From UBA7236 sp964638865 (GTDB lineage Bacteria > Bacteroidota > Bacteroidia > Chitinophagales > BACL12), in assembly GCA_964638865.1 (NCBI GenBank), contig CAZXBG010000022.1:1-34589 (forward strand): 34,589 nucleotides of DNA, given 5' to 3'. Positions 14,533 to 23,400 of the stretch are shown one piece after another. Both the position numbers and the translations under genes were made by a program. The notes below the pieces were generated by a model. The model made no database searches and was not told the DNA's origin. It saw only the letters and a program-made list of their open reading frames with translations. Each line of letters begins with the position of its first letter. Within the stretch, counting starts at the first letter, position 1.

Positions 14533-15521
14533 TGCAAAATATTGTTCAGTTCAAAAAAGACTTGTTTTCTGTTTCGCCTGAAACCTTTGCTGAAATGGCA
14601 TTGAAGCTATTTCGTTACCAGGCGGTTGAAAATGTTGTGTACCGTGAATTTTTACACTATCTAGACATTTCGTCGGACTCTATCACCCAAATAGAGGATA
14701 TCCCCTTTCTTCCGATCGAACTGTTTAAAACCCGAAAAATAATAACGGGCGATGCAGATACCCCCTTTTATTTCGAAAGTAGCGGAACTACTTCAGCAAA
14801 AAATAGTCGCCACTTTGTTTTTGACCACGAAATCTATAAACAAAGTATAAACCACTGTTTTCGACTATTTTTTGGGGATATTAAAAATTATACCCTTTTA
14901 GCCTTACTTCCCTCCTATCTCGATCGCCCAAATACATCATTGGTATATATGTGCCGTGAATTAATGTTTCAAAGTGGCAGACCTGAAAATGGGTTTTATC
15001 TGGATAATCAGGAAGCATTACTAAAAATAATTTTACACAATGAAGAAAATAATATTCCAACAATTTTAATTGGTGTAACCTTCGCACTTTTAGACCTGGC
15101 AGAAAATTTTCCCCTGAAATTAACCAATACCATAATAATGGAAACCGGCGGCATGAAAGGCAGAAGAGCAGAAATAACGCGAGCCGAATTACACCATATT
15201 TTAGGTGAAGCTTTTAAAACAAAAAATATTTATTCAGAATACGGCATGACCGAATTATTATCACAGGCATACTCGAAAGGAGATAGTGTATTTTATACAC
15301 CAAGCTGGATGAAGATCCTCATTCGCGATACCGAAGACCCGCTCAGCAAATTGCCTCCTGAAAGAACAGGATGCATCAATATCATCGACCTTGCCAACAT
15401 CCATTCGTGTGCATTTATCGCAACCCAAGATCTCGGAAAAACGCATGCAGATGGTTCATTTGAAGTGATGGGCAGATTTGATAATAGTGATGTGAGGGGA
15501 TGTAATTTGATGGTGGATTAG
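14532..15521 (+). CDS. LuxE-like acyl-protein synthetase / acyltransferase
   Basis: 329 residues of the LuxE/ANL-related family, which activate or transfer fatty acyl groups using ATP. Motifs: adenylate-forming P-loop SSGTTS (83-88), METGGMKG, and YGMTELLSQAYS, the equivalent of the YGxTE motif, followed by IIDLANIHSCAFIATQDLG with an Asp likely to contact the nucleotide ribose. No LuxC-type reductase is adjacent, so it is not part of a luciferase operon. In Bacteroidota such stand-alone copies are common, with an unclear acyl substrate. It starts 42 bases from the divergent lipoprotein gene. Confidence 0.85.
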   Translation: MQNIVQFKKDLFSVSPETFAEMALKLFRYQAVENVVYREFLHYLDISSDSITQIEDIPFLPIELFKTRKIITGDADTPFYFESSGTTSAKNSRHFVFDHEIYKQSINHCFRLFFGDIKNYTLLALLPSYLDRPNTSLVYMCRELMFQSGRPENGFYLDNQEALLKIILHNEENNIPTILIGVTFALLDLAENFPLKLTNTIIMETGGMKGRRAEITRAELHHILGEAFKTKNIYSEYGMTELLSQAYSKGDSVFYTPSWMKILIRDTEDPLSKLPPERTGCINIIDLANIHSCAFIATQDLGKTHADGSFEVMGRFDNSDVRGCNLMVD

Positions 15522-15526
15522 AAGGT

Positions 15527-15647
15527 TATTTATCTCACGCAGAGGTTTTATACATAAATAAATTAGGCGTTATAAATACAAATTAATTTATATCAACTAT
15601 TTCTCTTCTCTCTGTGCACCATGCACCTCTGCCTACCAGGTGAATTC
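15527..15647. repeat. Fragments of CTCTGCG-type intergenic repeat
   Basis: The gap between the acyltransferase and sirtuin genes contains TATCTCACGCAGAGG near 15529-15543 and, about 60-90 bases on, CTCTCTGTGCACCATGCACCTCTGCC. These are inverted pieces of the same word family as the repeats at 13810-13960. No gene is seen in 15522-15705. Confidence 0.4.
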
Positions 15648-15732
15648 AACAGTCAGGTATAAAACTCTTTTCACAATAAAAGCACCACATCTTTAAAATA
15701 AATAATTGAACTTTGAGGAAAGAATATCTACA

Positions 15733-16413
15733 ATGCACATAACAGTATTAACAGGCGCCGGCATCAGCGCAGAAAGTGGAATACCAACATTTAGAGGGGC
15801 GGGAGGATTATGGGAAGGTTTTAAAGTGGAGGATGTTGCCTCACCGGAAGGCTGGTTGCGTGATCAGAAGATGGTGCTGCAATTTTATAATGCACGCAGA
15901 AAAGCAGTAAAAAACGCAAATCCAAATAAAGCACATCTGGATCTTGCTGCATTGGAACAGCATCATCATGTGCAGATTATAACACAAAATATCGACGACC
16001 TGCATGAAAGAGCAGGAAGTAAAAATATAGTACACCTGCACGGTGAAATATTTAAATCGCGCAGTGTAAAAAATGAGTCCATTATTTATGATTGTGAAGG
16101 CGATATTAATTTTGGAGACATTGCTACAGACGGAGGCCAACTCCGACCACATATTGTATGGTTTGGCGAACAGGTTCCAAATCTCGAAAAAGCAATTACA
16201 CTTACTGAACGATCAGATATTTTAGTGATTATAGGAACAAGTATGTTGGTTTATCCCGCTGCTTCCCTTTTGCATTATGCACCTTATGATATTCCGGTTT
16301 ATATTATTAATCCGGAAATTCCGGAAATGAATAAAAAAAGCAATTATCATTTTATTAAAAAAAATGCGTCAGAAGGAGTTGCAGAATTTATTCGAGACGT
16401 ATTAAAGTTATAA
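15733..16413 (+). CDS. cobB: SIR2-family NAD-dependent deacylase (class III-like, zinc cysteines absent)
   Basis: 226 residues. Sirtuins remove acyl groups from lysine with NAD. NAD-binding GAGISAESGIPTFRG (8-22), TQNIDDLHERAG (84-95), catalytic His103 in HLHGE and LRPHIVWFGE (137-146) are present. Tyr52 and Arg55 in QFYNARR match the class III pair that binds succinyl or malonyl groups, so desuccinylase-type activity is likely. The zinc ribbon between His103 and LRPH normally has four Cys; here only Cys121 is present. ATG at 15733 is preferred to TTG at 15706 since it starts the Rossmann strand as in relatives. It is followed by the NUDIX gene at 90 bases; an NAD or ADP-ribose link is suggestive. 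Confidence 0.88.
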   Translation: MHITVLTGAGISAESGIPTFRGAGGLWEGFKVEDVASPEGWLRDQKMVLQFYNARRKAVKNANPNKAHLDLAALEQHHHVQIITQNIDDLHERAGSKNIVHLHGEIFKSRSVKNESIIYDCEGDINFGDIATDGGQLRPHIVWFGEQVPNLEKAITLTERSDILVIIGTSMLVYPAASLLHYAPYDIPVYIINPEIPEMNKKSNYHFIKKNASEGVAEFIRDVLKL

Positions 16414-16503
16414 TTCCCACTTCCATAGAACAACCAAACCTATTCCAGAGAAATGATAAATTCTAAACCACTCAAATTTATTCTCTACAAAAAATAATCT
16501 TAA

Positions 16504-17055
16504 ATGGAAAAAACTACCAAACAACCCTGGCAAACGCTCACAAAAAAAGTGATATACGATAATGCCTGGATACATGTGGAAGAACACGATGTAATAAATC
16601 CTGCGGGGAAGGAAACGATCTACGGAATAGTGGAATTCAAAAATTATGCAATTGGAATCTTGCCGGTTGATGAAGAAGGTAATATTTGGTTGATAGGACA
16701 ACATCGTTACCCATTTAATTTATATAGCTGGGAAATTCCGGAGGGTGGAGGAAAAAAGGAGGAGGATCCACTGGAAAACGCAAAACGTGAATTGTTGGAG
16801 GAAGCAGGATTAACCGCTCAAAATTGGACCTTGATCCAGGAAATTCAGGTTTCTAACTCCGTTACCAATGAAATTGGATTTATCTATTTGGCTCAAAATA
16901 TAACGGAGGGAAACTCAAATCCCGATGAGGATGAAGACCTTTTAATAAAAAAAATACCCTTCTCAGAGGCCTATGCCATGCTGGAAAACGGGGAAATAAA
17001 GGACTCGCTCACCGTAATTGCCCTGTTGAAAGGCAAAATATTATTGGGATTATAG
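16504..17055 (+). CDS. NUDIX hydrolase, probable ADP-ribose pyrophosphatase
   Basis: 183 residues. A complete NUDIX box lies at about 81-103: GGGKKEEDPLENAKRELLEEAG fits Gx5Ex7REUxEExGU, with the metal-binding REUxEE glutamates intact. The N-terminal strands (YGIVEFKNYAIGILPVDEEGNIWLIGQHRYP) and WEIPEGG resemble the ADP-ribose pyrophosphatase group, which cleaves ADP-ribose to AMP and ribose-5-phosphate. Its place next to a sirtuin fits, since sirtuin turnover yields O-acyl-ADP-ribose. Substrate is inferred from family resemblance only. Confidence 0.88.
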   Translation: MEKTTKQPWQTLTKKVIYDNAWIHVEEHDVINPAGKETIYGIVEFKNYAIGILPVDEEGNIWLIGQHRYPFNLYSWEIPEGGGKKEEDPLENAKRELLEEAGLTAQNWTLIQEIQVSNSVTNEIGFIYLAQNITEGNSNPDEDEDLLIKKIPFSEAYAMLENGEIKDSLTVIALLKGKILLGL

Positions 17056-17101
17056 CACAATGCTAACAAATTGGTTCAATACCATTTTTCTAAATTTTTT
17101 A

Positions 17102-17109
17102 TATATTTG
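17102..17109 (+). promoter_or_regulatory. -7 promoter box TATATTTG of RDD gene
   Basis: A perfect TAnnTTTG match, 15 bases before the ATG at 17125. The nearest TTG upstream (17071-17073) is 28 bases away, longer than usual. It supports the ATG at 17125 over the open frame beginning at 17071. Confidence 0.5.
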
Positions 17110-17124
17110 AAAAAAAATAACACT

Positions 17125-17676
17125 ATGGAAAATCAAATACTCGATCAGTCAGAAGCCTACAGCGAAGTAATAAAATATGCCTCCTTTTGGGAAAGAGTAG
17201 GTGCATCGCTTATCGACTTCCTCATTTTTCTTCCCGTTTATGGACTTACTTTTTATAATTCGATGTCCATTAAAAATTTACCTTTAGCAATTATTCTCAG
17301 TTTGGTTTATTTAATTTATAAAATATATATGGAAGGTAAATACGGGGCAACCATAGGAAAACGCGCAATGAAAATAAAGGTTGTTACGGAAGACAATAAA
17401 CCAATAAACATGCAATTGGCGGCAGTAAGAGCTTCCTTGTATATCATTAATGCATTAGTAGTAATAATGACCACCGTTATGTTATTTCAAACGGAAGGAT
17501 TTGAGGATGTAACCGGATTTATGGAAACCAGCCAGTTTCAACAAGACCATCAAAGTAATTTTGCTATGGTTACTGGAATACTATTATTTATATCCGTAAT
17601 ATTTGTTGCCTTCGATAAAAAGAAACAAGCATTACACGATAAGATCGCGAAAACAATTTGTATTTCGAGGTCTTAA
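17125..17676 (+). CDS. RDD-family membrane protein
   Basis: 183 residues with three hydrophobic segments: one after FWERVGASLIDFLIFLPVYG, which is the RDD signature Arg-Asp region, one around LPLAIILSLVYLIYKIY, and a last one near the C-terminus. GATIGKRAMKIKVV and KKQALHDKIAKT complete the usual pattern. Members have been linked to sodium or proton exchange in some bacteria, but most are uncharacterised. The stop is immediately followed by the convergent stop of the saccharopine dehydrogenase-like gene. Confidence 0.85.
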   Translation: MENQILDQSEAYSEVIKYASFWERVGASLIDFLIFLPVYGLTFYNSMSIKNLPLAIILSLVYLIYKIYMEGKYGATIGKRAMKIKVVTEDNKPINMQLAAVRASLYIINALVVIMTTVMLFQTEGFEDVTGFMETSQFQQDHQSNFAMVTGILLFISVIFVAFDKKKQALHDKIAKTICISRS

Positions 17677-19026
17677 TTATTTTACTATTGTAGTTTCTTC
17701 AAATTTAACCCCGTGTTCGAGTTTTAATTCCTCTAACACGGGATCATATATTTCAGGTAGCACCGGAATCACAATACCCTTATTTTGTAAAGTTCCGTTG
17801 AGGATCATTTTCACAACAATTGCTGCGGGAAGTCCCACTGTTTTCGCCATTGCAGTATGTAATCCATCCTCACCAATAACAACCATTGACGATTGAACTT
17901 TATAGGTTTTTGCGTTTAATGTATATTCCATCAAATGCAACATCACACACATATCCTTATCGCTTTCTTCCAATAACCATTTTTTTTCCAATAATTTTTG
18001 TAAAACCTGTGCGGGAGTTGCCTTTATATTCGTATCTGTTTCCTTATATATTTTTTCCTCACTGAATAATCCAAGCCATTCAAATTTATTTTGCATTTCG
18101 ATGGATTTATGGATATCAGCATATTCCATTAATTTTGTTTTAACAGAGGAAGACGACGAAGGTAAAAAGGAATTCGTATAATCTTTCCAGCTAAAATTTT
18201 CTATCCCTTCCATAAAATAACTATCGTCGGTCATTCCCAATAACACAAAAACATTCCATGCATCACAAAATCCGCGTTTGCGTAAAGTTCCTCTAACAAT
18301 TGTTGCTGTATTTTCTAAACCATACACTTTTCTGTATGCAAGCGAGTCCCGATTCGGATATCCTTCAAATTCACCATATCCCGGAATTTCCATAATATCA
18401 TACCTGGAAAATAATTTATGATATGGAATATATTTATACTGATTGTCCCATAAAAACTTTGCTGTCCCTTGCCCTGCCAACACCACATTACGAGGATTCC
18501 AGGTAAATTTATAATTCCAGGGATTATTATCAGATTCGGGTGCAATTAACCCTCCTGTATAAGATTCAAATGTTTTAATTTCTCCTCCCGCTTTATGCAC
18601 TGCATCAATCATTTTTTTTGCACTCATGTGATCAATACCGGGATCTAATCCAATTTCATGCATGAGCATTATTCCTGCTGCCTTGGCTTCTGCATCCAAA
18701 ACTTTCATTTCGTCACTTACATAAGATGCGCAAACAAAATGTTTTTTAAATTTCACGCAGTCGCGCGCAATTTCGATATGCAAAAATGCGGGTAATAATG
18801 AAATAACAATATCCGCCTCTCTTATTGATTGTTCCCTCACTTCTTTGTCGGCGGAATTAAAATAAATTCCCCTTCCTCTTGGATCTTTATTTAATTTTTG
18901 TATTGCAATATCTGCATCAATATCGCCCAGGGTTATCATCCAGTTATACCGTGATGCATTTTTCAGTAAATATTCTATCAACACTGTTGCTGATTTACCG
19001 GCGCCTAAAATCAAGATGTTCTTCAT
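17677..19026 (-). CDS. Saccharopine dehydrogenase-family oxidoreductase
   Basis: 449 residues. The N-terminal NAD(P)-binding Rossmann fold starts ILILGAGKSATVLIEYLL, followed by ADIVISLLPAFLHIEIARDCVKF. The middle has MHEIGLDPGIDHMSAKKMID and ETFESYTGGLIAPESDNNP-type sequence, both typical of saccharopine reductases. C-terminal segments ending MAKTVGLPAAIVVKMILNG match the family. These enzymes interconvert saccharopine, 2-aminoadipate semialdehyde and glutamate in lysine metabolism, but the substrate of this copy is not certain; homospermidine-type relatives exist. It is separated from the divergent cytidine deaminase gene by 51 bases. Confidence 0.88.
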   Translation of the reverse strand: MKNILILGAGKSATVLIEYLLKNASRYNWMITLGDIDADIAIQKLNKDPRGRGIYFNSADKEVREQSIREADIVISLLPAFLHIEIARDCVKFKKHFVCASYVSDEMKVLDAEAKAAGIMLMHEIGLDPGIDHMSAKKMIDAVHKAGGEIKTFESYTGGLIAPESDNNPWNYKFTWNPRNVVLAGQGTAKFLWDNQYKYIPYHKLFSRYDIMEIPGYGEFEGYPNRDSLAYRKVYGLENTATIVRGTLRKRGFCDAWNVFVLLGMTDDSYFMEGIENFSWKDYTNSFLPSSSSSVKTKLMEYADIHKSIEMQNKFEWLGLFSEEKIYKETDTNIKATPAQVLQKLLEKKWLLEESDKDMCVMLHLMEYTLNAKTYKVQSSMVVIGEDGLHTAMAKTVGLPAAIVVKMILNGTLQNKGIVIPVLPEIYDPVLEELKLEHGVKFEETTIVK

Positions 19027-19077
19027 AATTCCGTTACAAAATTAGTATTTTCGTGCTTAATCAAATCTGGTGGCACT

Positions 19078-19557
19078 ATGCAAAAATTTGAACTGATATG
19101 TTCAGTGGAGGAATATGCCTCTTTGGATGAATTGACGGACGGCGACAAATACCTTATCAAAATGGCAACAGATGCATTGGCAACTGCTTATGCACCTTAT
19201 TCTCAATTTCAGGTAGGTGCAGCTTTGTTATTGGAGGATGGAGCTACGGTTTCCGGCAGTAACCAGGAAAATGCAGCCTATCCATCGGGTTTATGTGCAG
19301 AACGCGTTGCTTTTTTTTCAGCAGCAAGCCAGCATCCAAATAAATCCATAACAGCAGTTGCAATTACTACTTCCTTCTCTCTCCAAAATCCCATTGCTCC
19401 TTGTGGAGCTTGCAGACAGGTTATGGCAGAATATGAATTAAAACAAAATAAACCGATACGTATTATTCTCGCTCATCCCGGCGAAAAGGTTTATGTAATT
19501 AATAGTGTTCGGGAATTATTGCCTTTATATTTTTCAGGAGAATGGTTGAAAAAATAA
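19078..19557 (+). CDS. cdd: Cytidine deaminase
   Basis: 159 residues, a tetrameric-type cytidine deaminase that converts cytidine and deoxycytidine to uridine and deoxyuridine for pyrimidine salvage. The zinc site is Cys73-Ala-Glu75 (LCAERVAF), with the proton-shuttling Glu75, and Cys109 and Cys112 in APCGACRQVMAE. VGAALLLEDG and SNQENAAYPSG, which bind the nucleoside, are present. The N-terminal 20 residues are a little longer than in compact enzymes. It converges on the archaemetzincin-like gene, which lies 22 bases beyond its stop. Confidence 0.93.
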   Translation: MQKFELICSVEEYASLDELTDGDKYLIKMATDALATAYAPYSQFQVGAALLLEDGATVSGSNQENAAYPSGLCAERVAFFSAASQHPNKSITAVAITTSFSLQNPIAPCGACRQVMAEYELKQNKPIRIILAHPGEKVYVINSVRELLPLYFSGEWLKK

Positions 19558-19579
19558 GCTTCTGTCCATTTATCATGTT

Positions 19580-20473
19580 TTATTCTGATAAAACTGTCAA
19601 TGCTTTTTTACAAAATTGCGCCTCATTCAAAAATCCATATTTGTTGAAAAAGGTTAGTGACCTTGAGAAATAATCGGAAGGATTTTCATTGAGCGCAAAA
19701 TTTAATTTTCCTGCACATTGAGGACAAATGATTAAAGGTTTTTTATCTGATTCTTGCAGAGAATTACTACCATTTAATACACAGGAAAATGTTTTACAAT
19801 GTTGCATAGATAACATATGTAAAAATTCATGCGAAGTTGTTTCCATTAATCGCCGTAAACATAAATTAAATGCTGAATCACTTTCCGCAGCATCTCCATA
19901 TCGGTAGAAAGAGGATACTCCTACCCTTTCCTGCGTATTTGCTTCTCCAAATACAAAATTCCATTCCTCCCCCGGATACAGATCATAGGAAGTAATTGCC
20001 ATCATACCAACTGCATCATCAGGTAAAATTTTTATAAGAAGATCATGTAAAATATATCCGCTATTTAATTGCCCGTTTCGTTTTTTACTGGAAGGAATAT
20101 CCCGGATTGATATTCCGGGTTTAATTTTTACCTGTAGACCAAAAACAGCACTGAGATATTCGGCTGTAATATCCAATAATATTAACTCTTTGGTATTAAA
20201 TTCATTTAATGGAGCCAAATAAATATATTTCCTGACAGAATCAGGAATTGCCGGATTTGCACTTTTGTACGCATCAACACTTTGATCCGGCTCCGGATGT
20301 TCTGACCTCCAGTCGCCCGGAATTGGCGGGGTTAATTGAGCATATAAACTTACAAATACACTGTCTGTATTTGTTTTTTCAACTTTTGTTACAGCCCTTT
20401 CCTTTTTACAATTAATTCCGAAGGCAACTATTAATATTGCAACTAAAATTTTAATTGATAGGTGTTTTTTCAA
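19580..20473 (-). CDS. Archaemetzincin-like secreted metalloprotease, variant motif
   Basis: 297 residues with an N-terminal hydrophobic segment before Cys22. The segment looks like a lipoprotein signal but ends with Asn before the Cys, so cleavage type is unclear. The metzincin site is HEFLHMLSMQHC (215-226), followed by CysX4Cys and a second CPQC pair (Cys250, Cys253), the cysteine arrangement typical of archaemetzincins. WNFVFGEAN and GVSSFYRYG upstream are also family marks. Two hallmarks differ: the Gly of HExxHxxG is Ser222 and the Met-turn residue after CV is Leu. Archaemetzincin function is poorly known. Proteolytic activity and location outside the cytoplasm are inferred. The gene is downstream of the PNGase F-like T9SS gene, same strand, 14 bases apart. 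Confidence 0.85.
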   Translation of the reverse strand: MKKHLSIKILVAILIVAFGINCKKERAVTKVEKTNTDSVFVSLYAQLTPPIPGDWRSEHPEPDQSVDAYKSANPAIPDSVRKYIYLAPLNEFNTKELILLDITAEYLSAVFGLQVKIKPGISIRDIPSSKKRNGQLNSGYILHDLLIKILPDDAVGMMAITSYDLYPGEEWNFVFGEANTQERVGVSSFYRYGDAAESDSAFNLCLRRLMETTSHEFLHMLSMQHCKTFSCVLNGSNSLQESDKKPLIICPQCAGKLNFALNENPSDYFSRSLTFFNKYGFLNEAQFCKKALTVLSE

Positions 20474-20487
20474 AATTGCAAAACGTG

Positions 20488-23400
20488 TTATTTATCCAAC
20501 ACAAATTGTTTTGTTATCAAACCCTCTCCGGACCTTATCAATACCATATAAATTCCGGAAGGTTGTGCCGACATATCAATGCGCAATGTTTCGTTTTGTA
20601 TTCTGTTGTGTTGTTCTGTATGAATTATCTTCCCGGTAATATCAGTTATACTCAAATCAATATTACTTAAATGAGCCATATCAAGATCAACAAATATTTC
20701 ATTTTGTGTAGGATTTGGATATAGATTTACTTCATCTTGCATGATAAATTCATCATTAATATCATTATAATTTCCTACGGTAAACTGTAAATAGATCAAA
20801 CCCCCAAAATCAGCTTCAAAACTTTTAATAAAAGTTCCGTCCATGTCACGAGTGCGAAAGTATCCACCACCATCAGTATTTGCCCACCAGCTCAAACCAT
20901 CTTCCCCATAATCCCATAAGTACAATTCATAACATCCTTCCTCCAGATGCAGCGTATCTTTGTATGTTGTATTGTCCTCAAAGGTTGTCCTTTCAAAAAT
21001 AGTATTGCCGTGATGATCATATAAAAACAGATCATTTTCATGGGAGGCAGTATTTGTTTTAGTTTCTATATAAAAATCTGCGGGATAAGTAGGAGGAATC
21101 GCCATTTTAGAAATTATGGAATTATTAAATCCATATTCATCTGAGCCACCATTTGGATTACTGATAGTAACAATAAATTCTGTTCCTGCATTCGTCCATC
21201 CAAAATTCGGTAAAGTAACCTCTTCACTTTCCATAAATGCAAGTTCACCGGTCCAGGTATAATTTGTTTGTATCTGATCTTTAATTCCGAAAGTAATATC
21301 CAAAGAAGTTAATGTAGTGGAACCGGTATTTTTAATTACAATAACAGGATTAGTGCATACCGGATTTTTTCTCGAATGCATATCATTATCGGAAGGAGAA
21401 ATAATTTCTTCCAAAGCAGCATCTAAAGAAAAATTTGGTGCACCATAGGTTACTAATTGCACGGAGGTAACATAAGTTGGAACTGATCCGGCACCGTTCC
21501 AGGTGTATGCTTCTGCATTATAATCAAAATCATAAGTGCCACCGGGAACAACATCTTGTGTTAATTCATGATCATAGGTCCACACCTCTGCACCGGGACA
21601 CCAATTTGCTCTGTCGTAAACCCATGTTCCACCCTGAGGATAAACGGGATTGAGATCGCAATTATCTCTCCAAACCTCCTTACTCCAAACATTACTTCCA
21701 TCAACAGATAAATTATGTTCACGCGAACAGAATTCCGCACAATTTGCAGTGCCACCAAATCCATGACCTGTAACGCGAATTTTTACTCTGCTATTTAATG
21801 CATCATTTGGAATAGTAATTTCTTTTACCGGAGTAAGATCATTAAAGGAAGGTGTTAAACCATATCCATAAAATCCAAACCACAAATTAGAAACAGAAAT
21901 TGGATCACGGGGTGGAGTTCCTTCAATAAACAATAATTCCATATCCAATAATTCCTGCCAGTTACCCGCATTTAAATGAACAGAGTCGTGTAATAATGGT
22001 CGGTAATCACTTACATCATAAGTCCAGGTAAATCCATCACCCAGATCGAGACCAATTCCGTAAGGCGTAATAAATCTTCCAAGTTCAATTGTATTTATTA
22101 CTTCAAAGGGAGCGCTGTAATATTCAAGATCTTCATTATAAATGGTAGATGTTGCAGTTACCCAGGTTGAGTCGGCAATGGTGCCATCGGCATTGTAGGT
22201 ATACGTATAATAATCGGAAGGATAAACTAATACAGTGTCGGTTGCAACAGTAGGATCTGCAGGATCGAAATAAATTAATGTTATTGGATCAGTTGGAATA
22301 TTATTTATAATTAAAAGAGAATCTTCATGGTTTATAAATTCGCCTTGTTGGAAGGAAACTGCCGGGCGATAATTACTGGAATTAATATTGCGGAATAATT
22401 GTTCCGCATTATTATATCTTGTTACTGCTCCTACCAAACCGAGATCATTTTCGGCAACCTCATCAGGTTCTGTTAATCCATCGCCATCATTAAAATGATA
22501 ATACAATAATAAATTCGCGTTGTAAGGATGTAAAACATCAAGATCTTTATATAAATAATCGTTAATAGTTGTAACATCTAATTCCACATTCCAAATTGCA
22601 AATTCATCCATATTTCCTGCATAGGATTCAGAACCTCCCCAATTACCTTTTCCTAATCGAAGATTAATTATATCCTCCATTAATTTAACAGCACCTGTTC
22701 CCGAATGCCACAAAATTCCATTCTTATATATTTTCATAGAGCCCGAAACGGTATTTTTTGTAAAGGCCCAATGCGTCCAGTTTGATTCATAATCTGCCGG
22801 TGCAGAATTTTTATATATTCTGTCATATCCTCCAACATTACCTGCATCCCAATAAACATTTGCATCACTCCATGGTGTATGACTATTTAATACTCTTGCA
22901 CCAGTTGAGGTAATTGCTTCGAAGGTGGTTCCGTTTTGTGGTTGATACACAGCATCACCCTGACTCCAAAAAGAAATGGTAACCTGTTCACTAAGATCGC
23001 TCAGTGGATTACCGATAACATCTGCATAATCAGGATTATAAAATTCGATATATTTATCGTAGGAAGATGTTGTTAAGGCACTTAAAAACCCGGCATCCTG
23101 CGCACCGGTTAGATACGAGGAACCTGTAAAATCATTATTTTGATACGTAATTTCAATTAAAATGTTGGAAACTCCATCCCAATAAAAAGGAGTTAAAAAA
23201 TCAACAGCACCATTACCAATTGTAAAAGTTGTATTTTGATCATACACAGTTGATGCCGCGCCCGATTCAAAAATATTTGAAGTGAATGCATCGCTTGCTG
23301 TATTTTTCATTTTTATTTTCAAATGCTGCATAGTGTAACCTGACGATTGAATATCAAAATCCATCCCGGTAATATTTCCTGCTAACAATCCCGCTGCGGA

